Origin: CAYLYP01 sp964387795
GTDB lineage: Bacteria > Bacteroidota > Bacteroidia > Bacteroidales > UBA7960
Length of the DNA stretch: 31,957 nucleotides
Assembly: GCA_964387795.1 (NCBI GenBank)
Contig: CAYLYP010000033.1
Location: 1-31,957, forward strand
Direction of reading: 5' to 3'
Position numbers and translations under genes: made by a program. A model generated the notes under the pieces. It had not been told where the DNA came from and ran no database searches. It saw only the letters and a program-made list of their open reading frames with translations. Below are positions 15,536 through 24,633 of the stretch, in pieces; position 1 is the stretch's first letter, and every line of letters starts with the position of its first letter.

Positions 15536-16876
15536 TTAGCCTTTATAAAAAATCCATTTCCAAAGTTCCTTATAGGTAACTTTTTTGCCATACATAAGGA
15601 TACCGGTTCTGTAAATTTTAGAAGCGAGCCAAACAGCTCCCAGGAACCCAAGGATTAAAAGCACCACTGAAAGGGCAAGATCAAAGAATGGCACCCCAAA
15701 AGGGATACGGAACATCATTACCACCGGGGAGGTTAAAGGGAAAATAGACAACCAGAATGCCACCGGCCCGGAAGGATTGTTAAGGATAAACTGGGACATG
15801 ATGAGTGAGAACAACAAAGGTATTGTTACCGGCAGCATAAATTGTTGCTGGTCACTTTCGCTATCAACGGCGGCCCCTATAGCTGCAAATAAAGCTGCAT
15901 AAAGGATATAGCCCCCCAGGAAGAAAAAAAGAAATGACAATAACACCACAGGGAAATTTATAGAACCAATAGCTGCCAACACCTTCCCTTCCATTGTATT
16001 TTGAGATTCAACAGCCTGTGTACGCGCTTCCAATGCTTGAGGGTCCAACATCTTTTCGCTACCCTGATAAAGCATCTGGGTATCGGTAAACTTAAATCGT
16101 TCGGGAAACATGACCTGTGCACCACCAATGATTGTAAATGTTAATACAATCCATAACAAAAACTGAGTAAGGCCAACCAAAGCCACTCCGGTAATCTTTC
16201 CCATCATCAGTTGGAATGGCTTTACGGAGGAAACGATAACCTCAACAATCCTGCTGGTTTTTTCTTCCATCACACCCCGCATTACCTGCGATGCAAACAT
16301 AAACACAAACATATAAATCATAAAACCACCCAGGAAGCCCAAAGCCCAACTAACTTCAGGAACAGAAGTCTCTTCGCTCCCATCATCCTTTATCCGAATA
16401 AAAGGGATATTAATACTTGTTTGTACCTCCCTTAATAAATCCGGGCTTAAACCTTTAGATGCAAGCTTTAAAGACTCATACTCGTTTTTTAGGATGTTTT
16501 CAATATATAACTTTGCATTCATATTCACAGGCTTCTTTGAAAACATTCTGAGCGAAGTAACAGTTGTTCCGGCAATCTCAGGGATGTGAAGCACTGCATG
16601 ATATTTGTCGTCTTTCAACAATTCAAGGGATTCATCAATATTATAAGGCAGATAAGTAAACTCAATCTGGTCTGTATTTGAAAAGCGTTCATAAAAGTAA
16701 TGGGTATCATCAACAACGGCAACGGTATATTTTGAATCGCTGTATTGCGAAATAATAACCGGAACAATCACCATTGCTGCCATAAGTATTGGTCCCAGAA
16801 TGGTCATCACGATGAATGACTTTTTCTTCACCCTTGAAAGGTATTCGCGCTTGATAATAGTAGAAGTTTTATTCAT
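15536..16876 (-). CDS. ABC-2 type transporter permease (NatB-like)
   Basis: A 446-residue membrane protein. It begins with the cytosolic IIKREYLSRVKKKSF typical of ABC-2 permeases, followed by a first membrane helix (about 22-44), a large extracytoplasmic domain (about 45-175) and then five or so further helices between about 180 and 425. Blocks such as MRGVMEEKTSRIVEVIVSS and SFLFFFLGGYILYAALFAAIG match the NatB/YhaP group of exporters, whose best-known member exports sodium. The substrate here is unknown. Its start overlaps the end of the ATPase gene by 8 bases, so translation is likely coupled. It is the last gene of the grpE-dnaJ-ABC cluster and ends at the bidirectional terminator. Confidence 0.9.
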   Translation of the reverse strand: MNKTSTIIKREYLSRVKKKSFIVMTILGPILMAAMVIVPVIISQYSDSKYTVAVVDDTHYFYERFSNTDQIEFTYLPYNIDESLELLKDDKYHAVLHIPEIAGTTVTSLRMFSKKPVNMNAKLYIENILKNEYESLKLASKGLSPDLLREVQTSINIPFIRIKDDGSEETSVPEVSWALGFLGGFMIYMFVFMFASQVMRGVMEEKTSRIVEVIVSSVKPFQLMMGKITGVALVGLTQFLLWIVLTFTIIGGAQVMFPERFKFTDTQMLYQGSEKMLDPQALEARTQAVESQNTMEGKVLAAIGSINFPVVLLSFLFFFLGGYILYAALFAAIGAAVDSESDQQQFMLPVTIPLLFSLIMSQFILNNPSGPVAFWLSIFPLTSPVVMMFRIPFGVPFFDLALSVVLLILGFLGAVWLASKIYRTGILMYGKKVTYKELWKWIFYKG

Positions 16877-17819
16877 TGTTCGTTGACCAGGCCTTTTCCT
16901 GGTTTGCCAATGTTACTGATTGAATAAAAATATCATTCATGCCAGGCAGCAATTCCCTTAATCCTTTGATATGCGCCACAGGCATAAGGGCAGAAAGGAT
17001 TTCATTAGATTCAATCCCTTTGTGCAAACGAAGCGTTAATGTTAAAAGACCGGATGTAAAATTTTCATCAACAACCTCAGCAATTGATTGAATCCTATCC
17101 CGGATAGGTTGATGTTCACCTTGAAGCTGGACCTGATATTTGTTTTCAGAATACTGTTTCCTGATTTCAGATACCTGACCACTTAAGATATTCTTTGATT
17201 TATTTATCAAAGTAATATGATCGCAAAGCTCTTCAACAGAAGCCATATTATGGGTTGAGAAGATTATTGTGGAACCGTTTTTCTTCAATTCCAGGATTTC
17301 CTCTTTTAAAAGATTAACATTGATGGGGTCAAAACCACTGAAGGGCTCATCAAAAATCAGCAGGCGGGGATTATGGATAACAGTAACAATAAACTGAACT
17401 TTCTGTTGCATCCCTTTTGACAATTCTTCAACTTTTTTGTTCCACCAACGCATCAGGTCGAATTTCTCAAACCATTGCACAAGAACTTTTTTAGCCTGTT
17501 GTTCAGATAATCCTTTGAGTTGCGCAAGATAAACAGCCTGTTCACCCACTTTCATTTTTTTATACAAGCCCCTCTCTTCAGGCAGGTAACCAATTTGTTC
17601 AACATGCGATGCTTTCATTGGTTCGCCTAAGAAAGTAACAAGCCCTTCATCAGGAGCAGTAATCTGGTTAATAATCCTAATGAGCGAAGTTTTTCCAGCC
17701 CCATTAGGCCCTAAAAGCCCAAACACCTGACCCTGTGGCACTTCAATGCTCACCTTGTCAAGTGCAGTATGATTATGATAACGCTTTGTAATATCAGTTG
17801 CAGTAAGTAATGCGCTCAT
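16869..17819 (-). CDS. ABC transporter ATP-binding protein (NatA-like)
   Basis: A 316-residue ATPase that pairs with the following permease. Walker A is GPNGAGKT (37-44), the signature is LSKGM (133-137; consensus LSGGQ, and this variant is common in the NatA-like group), Walker B is LLIFDEP (153-159), and the switch histidine is in FSTHN. The 80 or so C-terminal residues form the extra domain found in DUF4162-type export ATPases. It follows dnaJ with 10 bases between them and overlaps the permease gene, so it is very likely co-transcribed with the chaperone genes. The cargo is not evident. Confidence 0.93.
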   Translation of the reverse strand: MSALLTATDITKRYHNHTALDKVSIEVPQGQVFGLLGPNGAGKTSLIRIINQITAPDEGLVTFLGEPMKASHVEQIGYLPEERGLYKKMKVGEQAVYLAQLKGLSEQQAKKVLVQWFEKFDLMRWWNKKVEELSKGMQQKVQFIVTVIHNPRLLIFDEPFSGFDPINVNLLKEEILELKKNGSTIIFSTHNMASVEELCDHITLINKSKNILSGQVSEIRKQYSENKYQVQLQGEHQPIRDRIQSIAEVVDENFTSGLLTLTLRLHKGIESNEILSALMPVAHIKGLRELLPGMNDIFIQSVTLANQEKAWSTNNE

Positions 17820-17829
17820 CTGTTATTGA

Positions 17830-18978
17830 TTAATTAAAATATTCGCGCATGCGTTCAAAGAAACTCTTTTCGCTGCGGTTAGGGTTTGGTTTAAAATTAT
17901 CGCTATGGGATACTTTTTCCATAAATTCCTTTTCTTCTTTAGAAAGCTTTTGAGGAGTCCATACATTAATATTAACCAGGAGATCGCCCTTACCATAAGA
18001 TTGAAGGCTTGGCAAACCTTTGCCTTTCAATCGCAATACTTTTCCTGATTGGGTTCCAGGATCAATTTTAACCCTTGCTTTGCCTTCAAGAGTGGGAATG
18101 TCAATAGTAGCCCCTAAGACTGCTTCAGGAATACTGATATAATGATCGTATAATAAATTATTTCCATCCCTAATCAGTTTATCATGACGGATTTCCTCAA
18201 TAGCAATGATTAAATCACCAGGTATTCCACCGCGAGCAGCAGCATTTCCTTTACCGTTCACTGATAACTGCATACCTTCAGCTACTCCTGCAGGGATATT
18301 GATTGATATTACTTCTTCACCCTTTTCAATACCGTTGCCATAACAATCAGGACATTTATCTGTAATAATCTTACCTTCTCCACCACATTGAGGGCAAGTG
18401 GTAGTAGTTTGCATCTGTCCAAGAAAGGTATTAGATATCCGGGTTACATGACCTGATCCCCTACAAGTGGAACACGTTTGAAAACCGCCTGAGCCTTTGG
18501 CGCCAGTTCCTCCACATGTTGAGCAGGTCACATATTTACTGACTTTTATCTTTTTCTCAACGCCTGAAGCAATTTCTTCAAGGCTTAGCTTAACTTTAAC
18601 CCTAAGGTTGCTGCCTTTATTTACCCTTTTGCCAGAAGATCTCTGATAACCACCAAATCCACCAAAAGCACTTCCAAAGATATCGCCAAACTGGCTGAAA
18701 ATATCCTCAACGCTCATGCCTCCACCATAGCCACCTGAGCCACCAAAGCCACCGCTCATCCCTGCATGGCCAAACTGATCGTACCGGGCTTTTTTATCAG
18801 GGTTGCTCAACACTTCATAGGCTTCAGCAGCTTCTTTAAATTTCTCCTCCGCTTCCTTATCATTTGGATTCTTATCAGGGTGAAATTTAAGTGCTTTTTG
18901 CCGATACGCTTTTTTTATCTCTTCAGGGGTTGCATTTTTCGAAATTTCAAGAATTTCATAATAATCTCTTTTTGCCAT
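17830..18978 (-). CDS. dnaJ: Chaperone protein DnaJ
   Basis: A 382-residue type I J-protein that delivers substrates to DnaK and stimulates its ATPase. The J-domain (1-70) has the essential HPD at 33-35. A Gly/Phe-rich linker follows (about 73-112). The zinc-binding region has four CxxCxGxG-type repeats (Cys pairs at 152/155, 169/172, 195/198 and 209/212), then the substrate-binding C-terminal domains. Length and order are standard. It starts 17 bases after grpE; dnaK is not in the window. Confidence 0.97.
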   Translation of the reverse strand: MAKRDYYEILEISKNATPEEIKKAYRQKALKFHPDKNPNDKEAEEKFKEAAEAYEVLSNPDKKARYDQFGHAGMSGGFGGSGGYGGGMSVEDIFSQFGDIFGSAFGGFGGYQRSSGKRVNKGSNLRVKVKLSLEEIASGVEKKIKVSKYVTCSTCGGTGAKGSGGFQTCSTCRGSGHVTRISNTFLGQMQTTTTCPQCGGEGKIITDKCPDCYGNGIEKGEEVISINIPAGVAEGMQLSVNGKGNAAARGGIPGDLIIAIEEIRHDKLIRDGNNLLYDHYISIPEAVLGATIDIPTLEGKARVKIDPGTQSGKVLRLKGKGLPSLQSYGKGDLLVNINVWTPQKLSKEEKEFMEKVSHSDNFKPNPNRSEKSFFERMREYFN

Positions 18979-18995
18979 CGGGATTTGGATTTGAA

Positions 18996-19601
18996 TTACT
19001 GCCCAACTACTACTTTGGCAAAGCGGATTACTTTACCGTTTAATAAATAACCTTTTTGAACCACTTCCAATACCATACCCTTTTCAGCATCAGAAGGAGC
19101 AGGCAAATGAGTAATGGCTTCATGAAAATCAGTGTCAAAAGGCATTGCTTTAGCTTTGATTTCTTCTACCCCTTTTTGATTCAGAAGGGTTCTGAACTTA
19201 TTGAGGATTAATTCTATGCCAGTGATGATTGACTTCTCTTCCTGGCTATCAGATATCTTTGTTGCAGCAGCCCTTTCAAGGTCATCTAAAAGGGGCAATA
19301 AAGCAGAAATGACATCTTCAGAAGCAGTTTTGCTAAGATCAATTTTTTCTTTAATTGTCCTTTTACGGAAATTATCAAACTCACTAAAAAGCCTCAAGAA
19401 CTTATCATTAAGTTCCAGATTTTGTTCCTGTAATTTCTTTATTTCTTCATCTTTGCTGTCAATTGTTGTTTTCTCGCCAGTTGTGTCAGGTTCCACTGCC
19501 TCTTCCGCTGACTTTTTGGCATCCATTTCTTCTGTTTGAGAAGAAATGTCAGTATTCTTTTTGTCCTCTATCGGTTCGTTATTTTTCTTATCTTTTGTCA
19601 T
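18996..19601 (-). CDS. grpE: Nucleotide exchange factor GrpE
   Basis: A 201-residue protein that releases ADP from DnaK. The N-terminal about 45 residues are charged and probably disordered. A long coiled coil follows (about 50-95, including LRLFSEFDNFRKRTIKEK), then the four-helix bundle and a beta domain with the family block FDTDFHEAITHLPAPS and the end GKVIRFAKVVVGQ. It is the first gene of the cluster with dnaJ and the ABC transporter. The 94 bases upstream show no CIRCE-like inverted repeat and no perfect -7 box. Confidence 0.95.
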   Translation of the reverse strand: MTKDKKNNEPIEDKKNTDISSQTEEMDAKKSAEEAVEPDTTGEKTTIDSKDEEIKKLQEQNLELNDKFLRLFSEFDNFRKRTIKEKIDLSKTASEDVISALLPLLDDLERAAATKISDSQEEKSIITGIELILNKFRTLLNQKGVEEIKAKAMPFDTDFHEAITHLPAPSDAEKGMVLEVVQKGYLLNGKVIRFAKVVVGQ

Positions 19602-19695
19602 ATCAATACAATCATTAATTCATTACAAAATCAACCCAGCTGAATCAAATAGCAGGCCAGATTTAAAACGGGGACAAAATGTCAGATAATCAGTT

Positions 19696-21003
19696 TTATT
19701 CAATTCGCCTGATGTTTGCACCCAAAGCCCTTAACCTGCCATCAATATTTTGGTAGCCCCTGTCAATCTGTTCAATATTATGGATTACGCTTTTGCCCTC
19801 AGCACTCAGGGCAGCAATAAGCAAAGAAACCCCTGCCCTGATATCAGGAGAGGTCATTTGCAAACCTTTCAATTTGAACTGACGGTTCAGGCCTATGACA
19901 GTAGCCCTGTGCGGGTCGCAAAGGATAATCTGCGCACCCATATCAATGAGTTTATCCACAAAGAACAAGCGACTTTCAAACATTTTTTGATGGATCAATA
20001 CACTGCCACGCGCTTGTGTAGCCACTACCAATACGATACTTAAGAGGTCGGGGGTAAATCCAGGCCATGGAGCATCAGCAATTGTTAATATTGAGCCATC
20101 AATAAAGTTCTCAACCTGATAACAATCCTGCTGGGGGATAAACAAGTCATCGCCCCTCTGTTCCATTCGAATCCCTAATTTACCAAATACATCAGGTATC
20201 AGGCCCAAATTGGGATAAGAGACTTCTTTAATTGTTAATGCAGATTGGGTCATAGCAGCAAGTCCAATAAAACTCCCAATCTCAATCATATCAGGCAAGA
20301 GTCTGTGATTGCAACCACCAAGCCTGTCAACGCCGTCAATTGTCAAAAGATTGGAACCCACACCAGATATCCGGGCTCCCATCAGGTTGAGCATCTTACA
20401 CAATTGTTGGATATATGGTTCACAGGCAGCATTATATAAGGTTGTTGTGCCTTTGGCAAGACTTGCGGCCATAATGATATTGGCAGTACCGGTAACAGAG
20501 GCTTCATCAAGAAGGATATAGCATCCCTTGAGGCCTTTTGTGCAAATGGAATAAAAATGGGATTGGGCATCATAATTAAATTCAGCCCCAAGTTTTTGCA
20601 AACCAAGAAAATGGGTATCCAGCCTACGGCGGCCTATCTTATCACCACCAGGTTTAGGTATAAAGCCTTTCCCAAAACGAGCAAGCAAAGGCCCAACAAT
20701 CATCACTGAGCCACGCAGTCTTGAAGCTTTATCCCTGAATTCACTTCCCATTAAGTAATCCAGGTCAAGATTATCCGCCTGAAAAGACCATGTTTCCTCG
20801 GCCTCTTTTTTCACCTTAACGCCCATCTGCCCTATCAATTGAATCAGGTTGTTTACATCAATAATATCCGGGATGTTTGAAATTACAACCTTTTCAGAGG
20901 TGAGCAAACAAGCACAGATTACCTGTAAGGCTTCATTTTTTGCCCCTTGTGGAACAATCTCCCCCTGGAGCTTATTACCACCATATATTTCAAATGCACT
21001 CAT
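19696..21003 (-). CDS. murA: UDP-N-acetylglucosamine 1-carboxyvinyltransferase MurA
   Basis: Transfers enolpyruvate from PEP to UDP-GlcNAc, the first committed step of peptidoglycan synthesis. The 435-residue protein has K22 in PQGAKNEAL and the typical block FRDKASRLRGSVMIVGPLLA. The active-site loop reads KPGGDKIGRRRLD, so position 121 is Asp where E. coli MurA has the fosfomycin-alkylated Cys115. Asp at this site is known to keep activity and confer fosfomycin resistance. The C-terminal copy of the fold holds PDIRAGVSLLIAAL and the IDRGYQNIDGRLRALGA end. A TATGTTTG box lies about 70 bases upstream, and it follows the DUF4290 gene by 106 bases. Confidence 0.96.
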   Translation of the reverse strand: MSAFEIYGGNKLQGEIVPQGAKNEALQVICACLLTSEKVVISNIPDIIDVNNLIQLIGQMGVKVKKEAEETWSFQADNLDLDYLMGSEFRDKASRLRGSVMIVGPLLARFGKGFIPKPGGDKIGRRRLDTHFLGLQKLGAEFNYDAQSHFYSICTKGLKGCYILLDEASVTGTANIIMAASLAKGTTTLYNAACEPYIQQLCKMLNLMGARISGVGSNLLTIDGVDRLGGCNHRLLPDMIEIGSFIGLAAMTQSALTIKEVSYPNLGLIPDVFGKLGIRMEQRGDDLFIPQQDCYQVENFIDGSILTIADAPWPGFTPDLLSIVLVVATQARGSVLIHQKMFESRLFFVDKLIDMGAQIILCDPHRATVIGLNRQFKLKGLQMTSPDIRAGVSLLIAALSAEGKSVIHNIEQIDRGYQNIDGRLRALGANIRRIE

Positions 21004-21071
21004 ATTATATCATTTTTTTTTAAAAAAAGACCCCGATGCAGGTGAACGCACCAGGGATTTTATATCAATGA

Positions 21072-21079
21072 CAAACATA
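21072..21079 (-). promoter_or_regulatory. -7 box TATGTTTG, candidate own promoter of murA
   Basis: The minus-strand TATGTTTG matches TAnnTTTG inside the 106-base gap between the DUF4290 gene and murA. It predicts a leader of about 60 bases. murA may therefore be transcribed both from here and by read-through. Confidence 0.4.
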
Positions 21080-21109
21080 ATAAATTTGAATCAGAATAAC
21101 CTCATGAGG

Positions 21110-21736
21110 TTAAACTTTTCTTTGCTTATGGTATCCTTGTTTTCCGTAATTCTGTTTCGGGACAAATTTCTTTTTTTTGTTTTTGGCCAATATTTCCTGT
21201 GCATTAAAGAGCTTCACGTTATCAGAAAGTTCAAGCCTGCCATTAGAAATCAGCAGAAGGTGTTTAGCGATATCTTCATCACTAACCGATTCGCGGTTCC
21301 AAGTCAGGTATGCCTTTTTCATGTGATTAGCAATAAGCTTCACAAAAGCCTGCCGTTCGGGAGAGTCTTCCATCTTTGAGGCTTTCTCAACCATAACCTG
21401 GATATATCTTCCGTAATGCTTATATTTGATATTATTCTGAGGATACCCAACAGGCAAAGGCTTTCGGTAAACATGTTCAGGTTCGGGCTTTGGATAAGGA
21501 GAATCGACATCAAGTTTAAAATCAGAAATAATAAACAAATGGTCCCAAAGCTTTTGCTTGAAATCATTGTAGTCTTTTAAGTGGGGATTAAGTTGGGCCA
21601 TAACGTTAATAGTAGCCCTGGCCAAACGGTTTCTTTTTTCCCGGTCTTCAACGCCCATCATGAAGTCAACCATTTTATAAACATTACGTCCATATTCAGA
21701 GATTGACATAATGGACCGGGAAGAGTTATATTCCAT
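21110..21736 (-). CDS. DUF4290 domain-containing protein
   Basis: A 208-residue protein of a family found in Bacteroidota and usually sitting beside murA, as here. The recognisable blocks are EYGRNVYKMVDFMM near the N-terminus, DFKQKLWDHLFIISDF in the middle, and HYGRYIQVMVEKA. The function is unknown. The last 25 residues are strongly basic (AKNKKKKFVPKQNYGKQGY), suggesting contact with nucleic acid, which is my inference. No signal peptide or membrane segment is seen. It is first in a short unit with murA and may have its own promoter box at 21837-21844. Confidence 0.88.
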   Translation of the reverse strand: MEYNSSRSIMSISEYGRNVYKMVDFMMGVEDREKRNRLARATINVMAQLNPHLKDYNDFKQKLWDHLFIISDFKLDVDSPYPKPEPEHVYRKPLPVGYPQNNIKYKHYGRYIQVMVEKASKMEDSPERQAFVKLIANHMKKAYLTWNRESVSDEDIAKHLLLISNGRLELSDNVKLFNAQEILAKNKKKKFVPKQNYGKQGYHKQRKV

Positions 21737-21836
21737 AAACAGAAAAAAAAATTATTACTCGGTTTTAAATGAAAACAATAGAAGCAAAGCACAAACTAAA
21801 CAGGTAAAAAACCTTTCAGATTTAAGCAATACTTAT

Positions 21837-21844
21837 CAAATGTA
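21837..21844 (-). promoter_or_regulatory. -7 box TACATTTG, candidate promoter of the DUF4290-murA unit
   Basis: The minus-strand TACATTTG fits TAnnTTTG about 100 bases upstream of the ATG at 21736. A TTTG occurs 29 bases before it, slightly off the ideal -33 spacing. The rest of the 380-base gap 21737-22116 holds the helicase terminator, an 8-base inverted repeat (AATCCGAA 21901-21908 / TTCGGATT 21922-21929) and no convincing gene. Confidence 0.4.
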
Positions 21845-22079
21845 TTATTCGGTTTTTTTAGTAACTCCACAAACAATAACCAGCGTTACAATAAATGCTG
21901 AATCCGAATTGAATTTTTGATTTCGGATTTTTGATTTGATACTGGGATGGGAGAATCATCAAATGCCCGCTACCCATTTCTACTTCATATAAAGTCAGAA
22001 AAAGCAAAAAATATGATAAACAGTTTTTATTTGCTTTAAACCTTCATTCCTAAATGTTAATGCAAATATAGGGATAATT

Positions 22080-22117
22080 AAAAAACCAACAGCATTTTAT
22101 TTTAAAACTTTGCTGTT
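22080..22117 (-). terminator. Terminator of the UvrD/PcrA helicase gene
   Basis: On the minus strand AACAGCA (22117-22111) pairs with TGCTGTT (22094-22088), then GGTTTTTT follows directly. The hairpin starts at the stop codon. Confidence 0.7.
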
Positions 22118-24426
22118 CAATCAATGATTTTTAACCTGGCAAACTTCAATAAGAGGTTTTTCGCACCAATGCCATTAAAATCGACAACCGCTTTTGAGTT
22201 ATCACCCTTAATTTCAAGTTCAATCACTTGTCCAGTTCCAAATCGTTGATGTTCGACTTTAGTTCCAACAGATAAGAGCTTTGGATTCAGGATTTCAAAA
22301 CCATCCTCGCCCTGACCAGTAATGGGCGCTGTTGCCGAGCTAAGCGGTTTTGCCTGAATTGGCTTTTTAATTCCCGTATTAAGTTGGAACCCGGACAAGC
22401 CCCCTCCCTGTGCCAATGGTTCATTGACTCCGGGAAGTCCAGAGCGTGAGCTTTGTTCAATAAATGACTTATCAATCTCATCAATAAAACGAGATGGATC
22501 ACAAAAGTTTAAACTTCCATACTTAAAGCGGGTTTCGGCATAAGAAACAGATACTTTTGTCATTGCCCTTGTAAGAGCCACATAAAACAGACGTCGTTCT
22601 TCTTCCAATTCAGCCCTGCTTCCTATTGACATCTGTGAAGGGAATAGGTTTTCTTCCACACCAACAATAAAAACATAAGGAAACTCAAGGCCCTTAGCCG
22701 AATGAATTGTCATCAGGCTTACTTTATTATTATCATTTGGGTCTTTTTCAGTTTGATCAGCATCTGTCATTAAAGCAATATCCTGCATAAAGATATCAAG
22801 GCTGGGCATTAATGATGGATCCTGGTTTTGCTCCATAAATCTTTCACAAAACTCATTAATCCCGTTTAATAATTCATCAATGTTTTCGCGCCTGTTAACT
22901 CCCTCTGGTGATTGATCTTCAAAAAGTGCTTTTAGTATTCCTGAAGTAGAAGCAATATATTTTGCCAGGTCAAAAGCATTCTTTTTATCCAACTGGGCAC
23001 CAAAGCTTTTAATCATCATTTGAAACTCAAAAATCCTGTTACGCGCACCGCTCTGGATATTAACCCCAAAACGGCCCGGATCTTCAACCACAGCCCATAA
23101 ACTTGTTTTATTGTCATTAGCTGCAACAACAAGTTTATCAATTGAAGTTTGACCTATACCCCTTGCAGGATAGTTGATAATCCTAAGAAGGGCCTCTTCA
23201 TCATTCTTATTAATTGCCAGCCTGAAATAAGCAAGCACATCTTTTATTTCTTTTCGCTGATAGAACGACACCCCGCCAAATATCCTGTAAGGGATATTAT
23301 TTCTTCTAAGGGCTTCCTCCATGCTCCTCGACTGGGCATTGGTGCGATAAAGGACAGCAAAATCCTTATGTTGGCAATGGGTATTGGATATAGTTTCAAA
23401 AATGCTATTTGCAACATAATTAGCTTCCTCACTATCGCTCTGGGCCTTATGTACCCGAATCTTCTCACCCACCTGATTATCAGTCCAGACATTCTTTTTT
23501 ATCTGATCCTTGTTGTGATCAATCAAACTATTGGCAGCATTGACTATTGTTTGTGTTGACCTATAGTTTTGCTCAAGCTTATATACTTTATAATCGGGGT
23601 AATCCTTTTTGAAGTTCAGTATGTTTTGAATATTGGCCCCCCTGAAAGAATATATACTCTGGGCATCATCACCAACAACACATAAATTTTCATTATTAGC
23701 AGCCAGTTTTTTTACGATGAGGTATTGCGAATAGTTGGTATCCTGATACTCATCAACAAGGATAAAATGAAACTTTTGCTGATATTTATACAGGACATCA
23801 ACATGATCCCGCAATAAAACATTGGTATTAAAAAGCAGGTCATCAAAATCCATTGCAGAAGCCTTAATCAGTCGCTGTTGGTATAAACTATAAATAAGGC
23901 CTAATTTGGGTTTCCGGGCTGCTGCATCAGCACTTTGAATCTCATAATCCTCGTTGTATTCCCTGGCACCAATAAGGTTGTTTTTTGCGTTAGATATGCG
24001 CCCAAGCACATAGCCAGGCTGATAGGTCTTATCATCAAGTGATTGTTCCTTAATGATGCTTTTCAGAAGTCTTTTGGAATCATCTGTATCATATATCGTG
24101 AAGTTAGAAGGGAACCCAAGTTTTTCAGATTCTATACGGAGTATTTTTGCAAATATCGAATGGAAAGTTCCCATCCATAGGCTGCGGGCTTTACCTTCAC
24201 CAACAAGTAAAGCAATCCTTTCTTTCATTTCCCTGGCAGCTTTATTGGTAAATGTTAAAGCAAGGATGTTAAAAGGGTCAACATTTTTACTTAACAAATA
24301 GGCAATACGATAAGTGAGCACCCTTGTTTTACCGGAACCTGCACCCGCAATTACCATAACAGGCCCATCAATTTGGGTAACTGCATCCCTCTGGGAATCA
24401 TTTAATTGTTTTAAAAAATCAACCAT
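22117..24426 (-). CDS. ATP-dependent DNA helicase UvrD/PcrA
   Basis: A 769-residue superfamily 1A helicase, a 3'-5' translocase acting in nucleotide excision and mismatch repair and in clearing stalled complexes. Motif Q/I is QRDAV...AGAGSGKT (27-34), Ia is ALTFTNKAA, Walker B is VDEYQDT (224-230), III is GDDAQSIYSFRGA, IV has LEQNYRS, V/VI include TIHSAKGLEFPYVF and RRLFYVALTRA. A long low-complexity linker (about 660-715) leads to a C-terminal Tudor-like fold, VGTKVEHQRFGTGQVI, typical of PcrA/UvrD and used for RNA polymerase contact in other bacteria. Length fits PcrA/UvrD rather than Rep, which lacks this tail. Well-formed promoter and terminator sequences flank it. Confidence 0.95.
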   Translation of the reverse strand: MVDFLKQLNDSQRDAVTQIDGPVMVIAGAGSGKTRVLTYRIAYLLSKNVDPFNILALTFTNKAAREMKERIALLVGEGKARSLWMGTFHSIFAKILRIESEKLGFPSNFTIYDTDDSKRLLKSIIKEQSLDDKTYQPGYVLGRISNAKNNLIGAREYNEDYEIQSADAAARKPKLGLIYSLYQQRLIKASAMDFDDLLFNTNVLLRDHVDVLYKYQQKFHFILVDEYQDTNYSQYLIVKKLAANNENLCVVGDDAQSIYSFRGANIQNILNFKKDYPDYKVYKLEQNYRSTQTIVNAANSLIDHNKDQIKKNVWTDNQVGEKIRVHKAQSDSEEANYVANSIFETISNTHCQHKDFAVLYRTNAQSRSMEEALRRNNIPYRIFGGVSFYQRKEIKDVLAYFRLAINKNDEEALLRIINYPARGIGQTSIDKLVVAANDNKTSLWAVVEDPGRFGVNIQSGARNRIFEFQMMIKSFGAQLDKKNAFDLAKYIASTSGILKALFEDQSPEGVNRRENIDELLNGINEFCERFMEQNQDPSLMPSLDIFMQDIALMTDADQTEKDPNDNNKVSLMTIHSAKGLEFPYVFIVGVEENLFPSQMSIGSRAELEEERRLFYVALTRAMTKVSVSYAETRFKYGSLNFCDPSRFIDEIDKSFIEQSSRSGLPGVNEPLAQGGGLSGFQLNTGIKKPIQAKPLSSATAPITGQGEDGFEILNPKLLSVGTKVEHQRFGTGQVIELEIKGDNSKAVVDFNGIGAKNLLLKFARLKIID

Positions 24427-24492
24427 TTATCCTCTAATAATGATTTTTAAATAGTCATCTCAAATTGGAATTTCCAATAATGTTTCTATATG

Positions 24493-24526
24493 CAAATTTA
24501 ATTATTAATAAGCCCTCTTTTTCAAA
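24493..24526 (-). promoter_or_regulatory. Promoter of the UvrD/PcrA helicase gene (-33 TTTG, -7 TAAATTTG)
   Basis: On the minus strand TTTG starts at 24526 and TAAATTTG at 24500, exactly 26 bases apart, matching both Bacteroidota promoter elements. It predicts a start near 24486 and a leader of about 60 bases. Confidence 0.65.
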
Positions 24527-24544
24527 TTCTATTTTTTTCAATAA

Positions 24545-24570
24545 ATAAATAAACTGTTTATTTATCTTTG
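24545..24570 (+). promoter_or_regulatory. Palindrome overlapping a -7 box upstream of the M20 peptidase gene
   Basis: ATAAATAAAC (24545-24554) and GTTTATTTAT (24556-24565) form a perfect 10-base inverted repeat around one base. Its right arm overlaps TATCTTTG (24563-24570), a TAnnTTTG -7 box. The layout fits an operator at which a dimeric repressor would block transcription; the protein is unknown. Confidence 0.45.
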
Positions 24571-24633
24571 TCATGGCACATGGACAAAAGGAATTCTTAT
24601 ATCCATGGGTACGAGTAATTATAATATATTATC

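Noticed and set aside
19602..19695. CIRCE or other heat-shock operator upstream of grpE
   Set aside because: Only a 4-base GACA/TGTC pairing was seen, much too short to call an operator.
20849..21379. 176-codon plus-strand open frame spanning the murA-DUF4290 junction
   Set aside because: It is antisense to two well-supported genes and has no recognisable motif.
21711..21920. 69-codon plus-strand open frame starting inside the DUF4290 gene
   Set aside because: Overlaps the DUF4290 start and its promoter region on the other strand, with low-complexity composition and no ribosome site.
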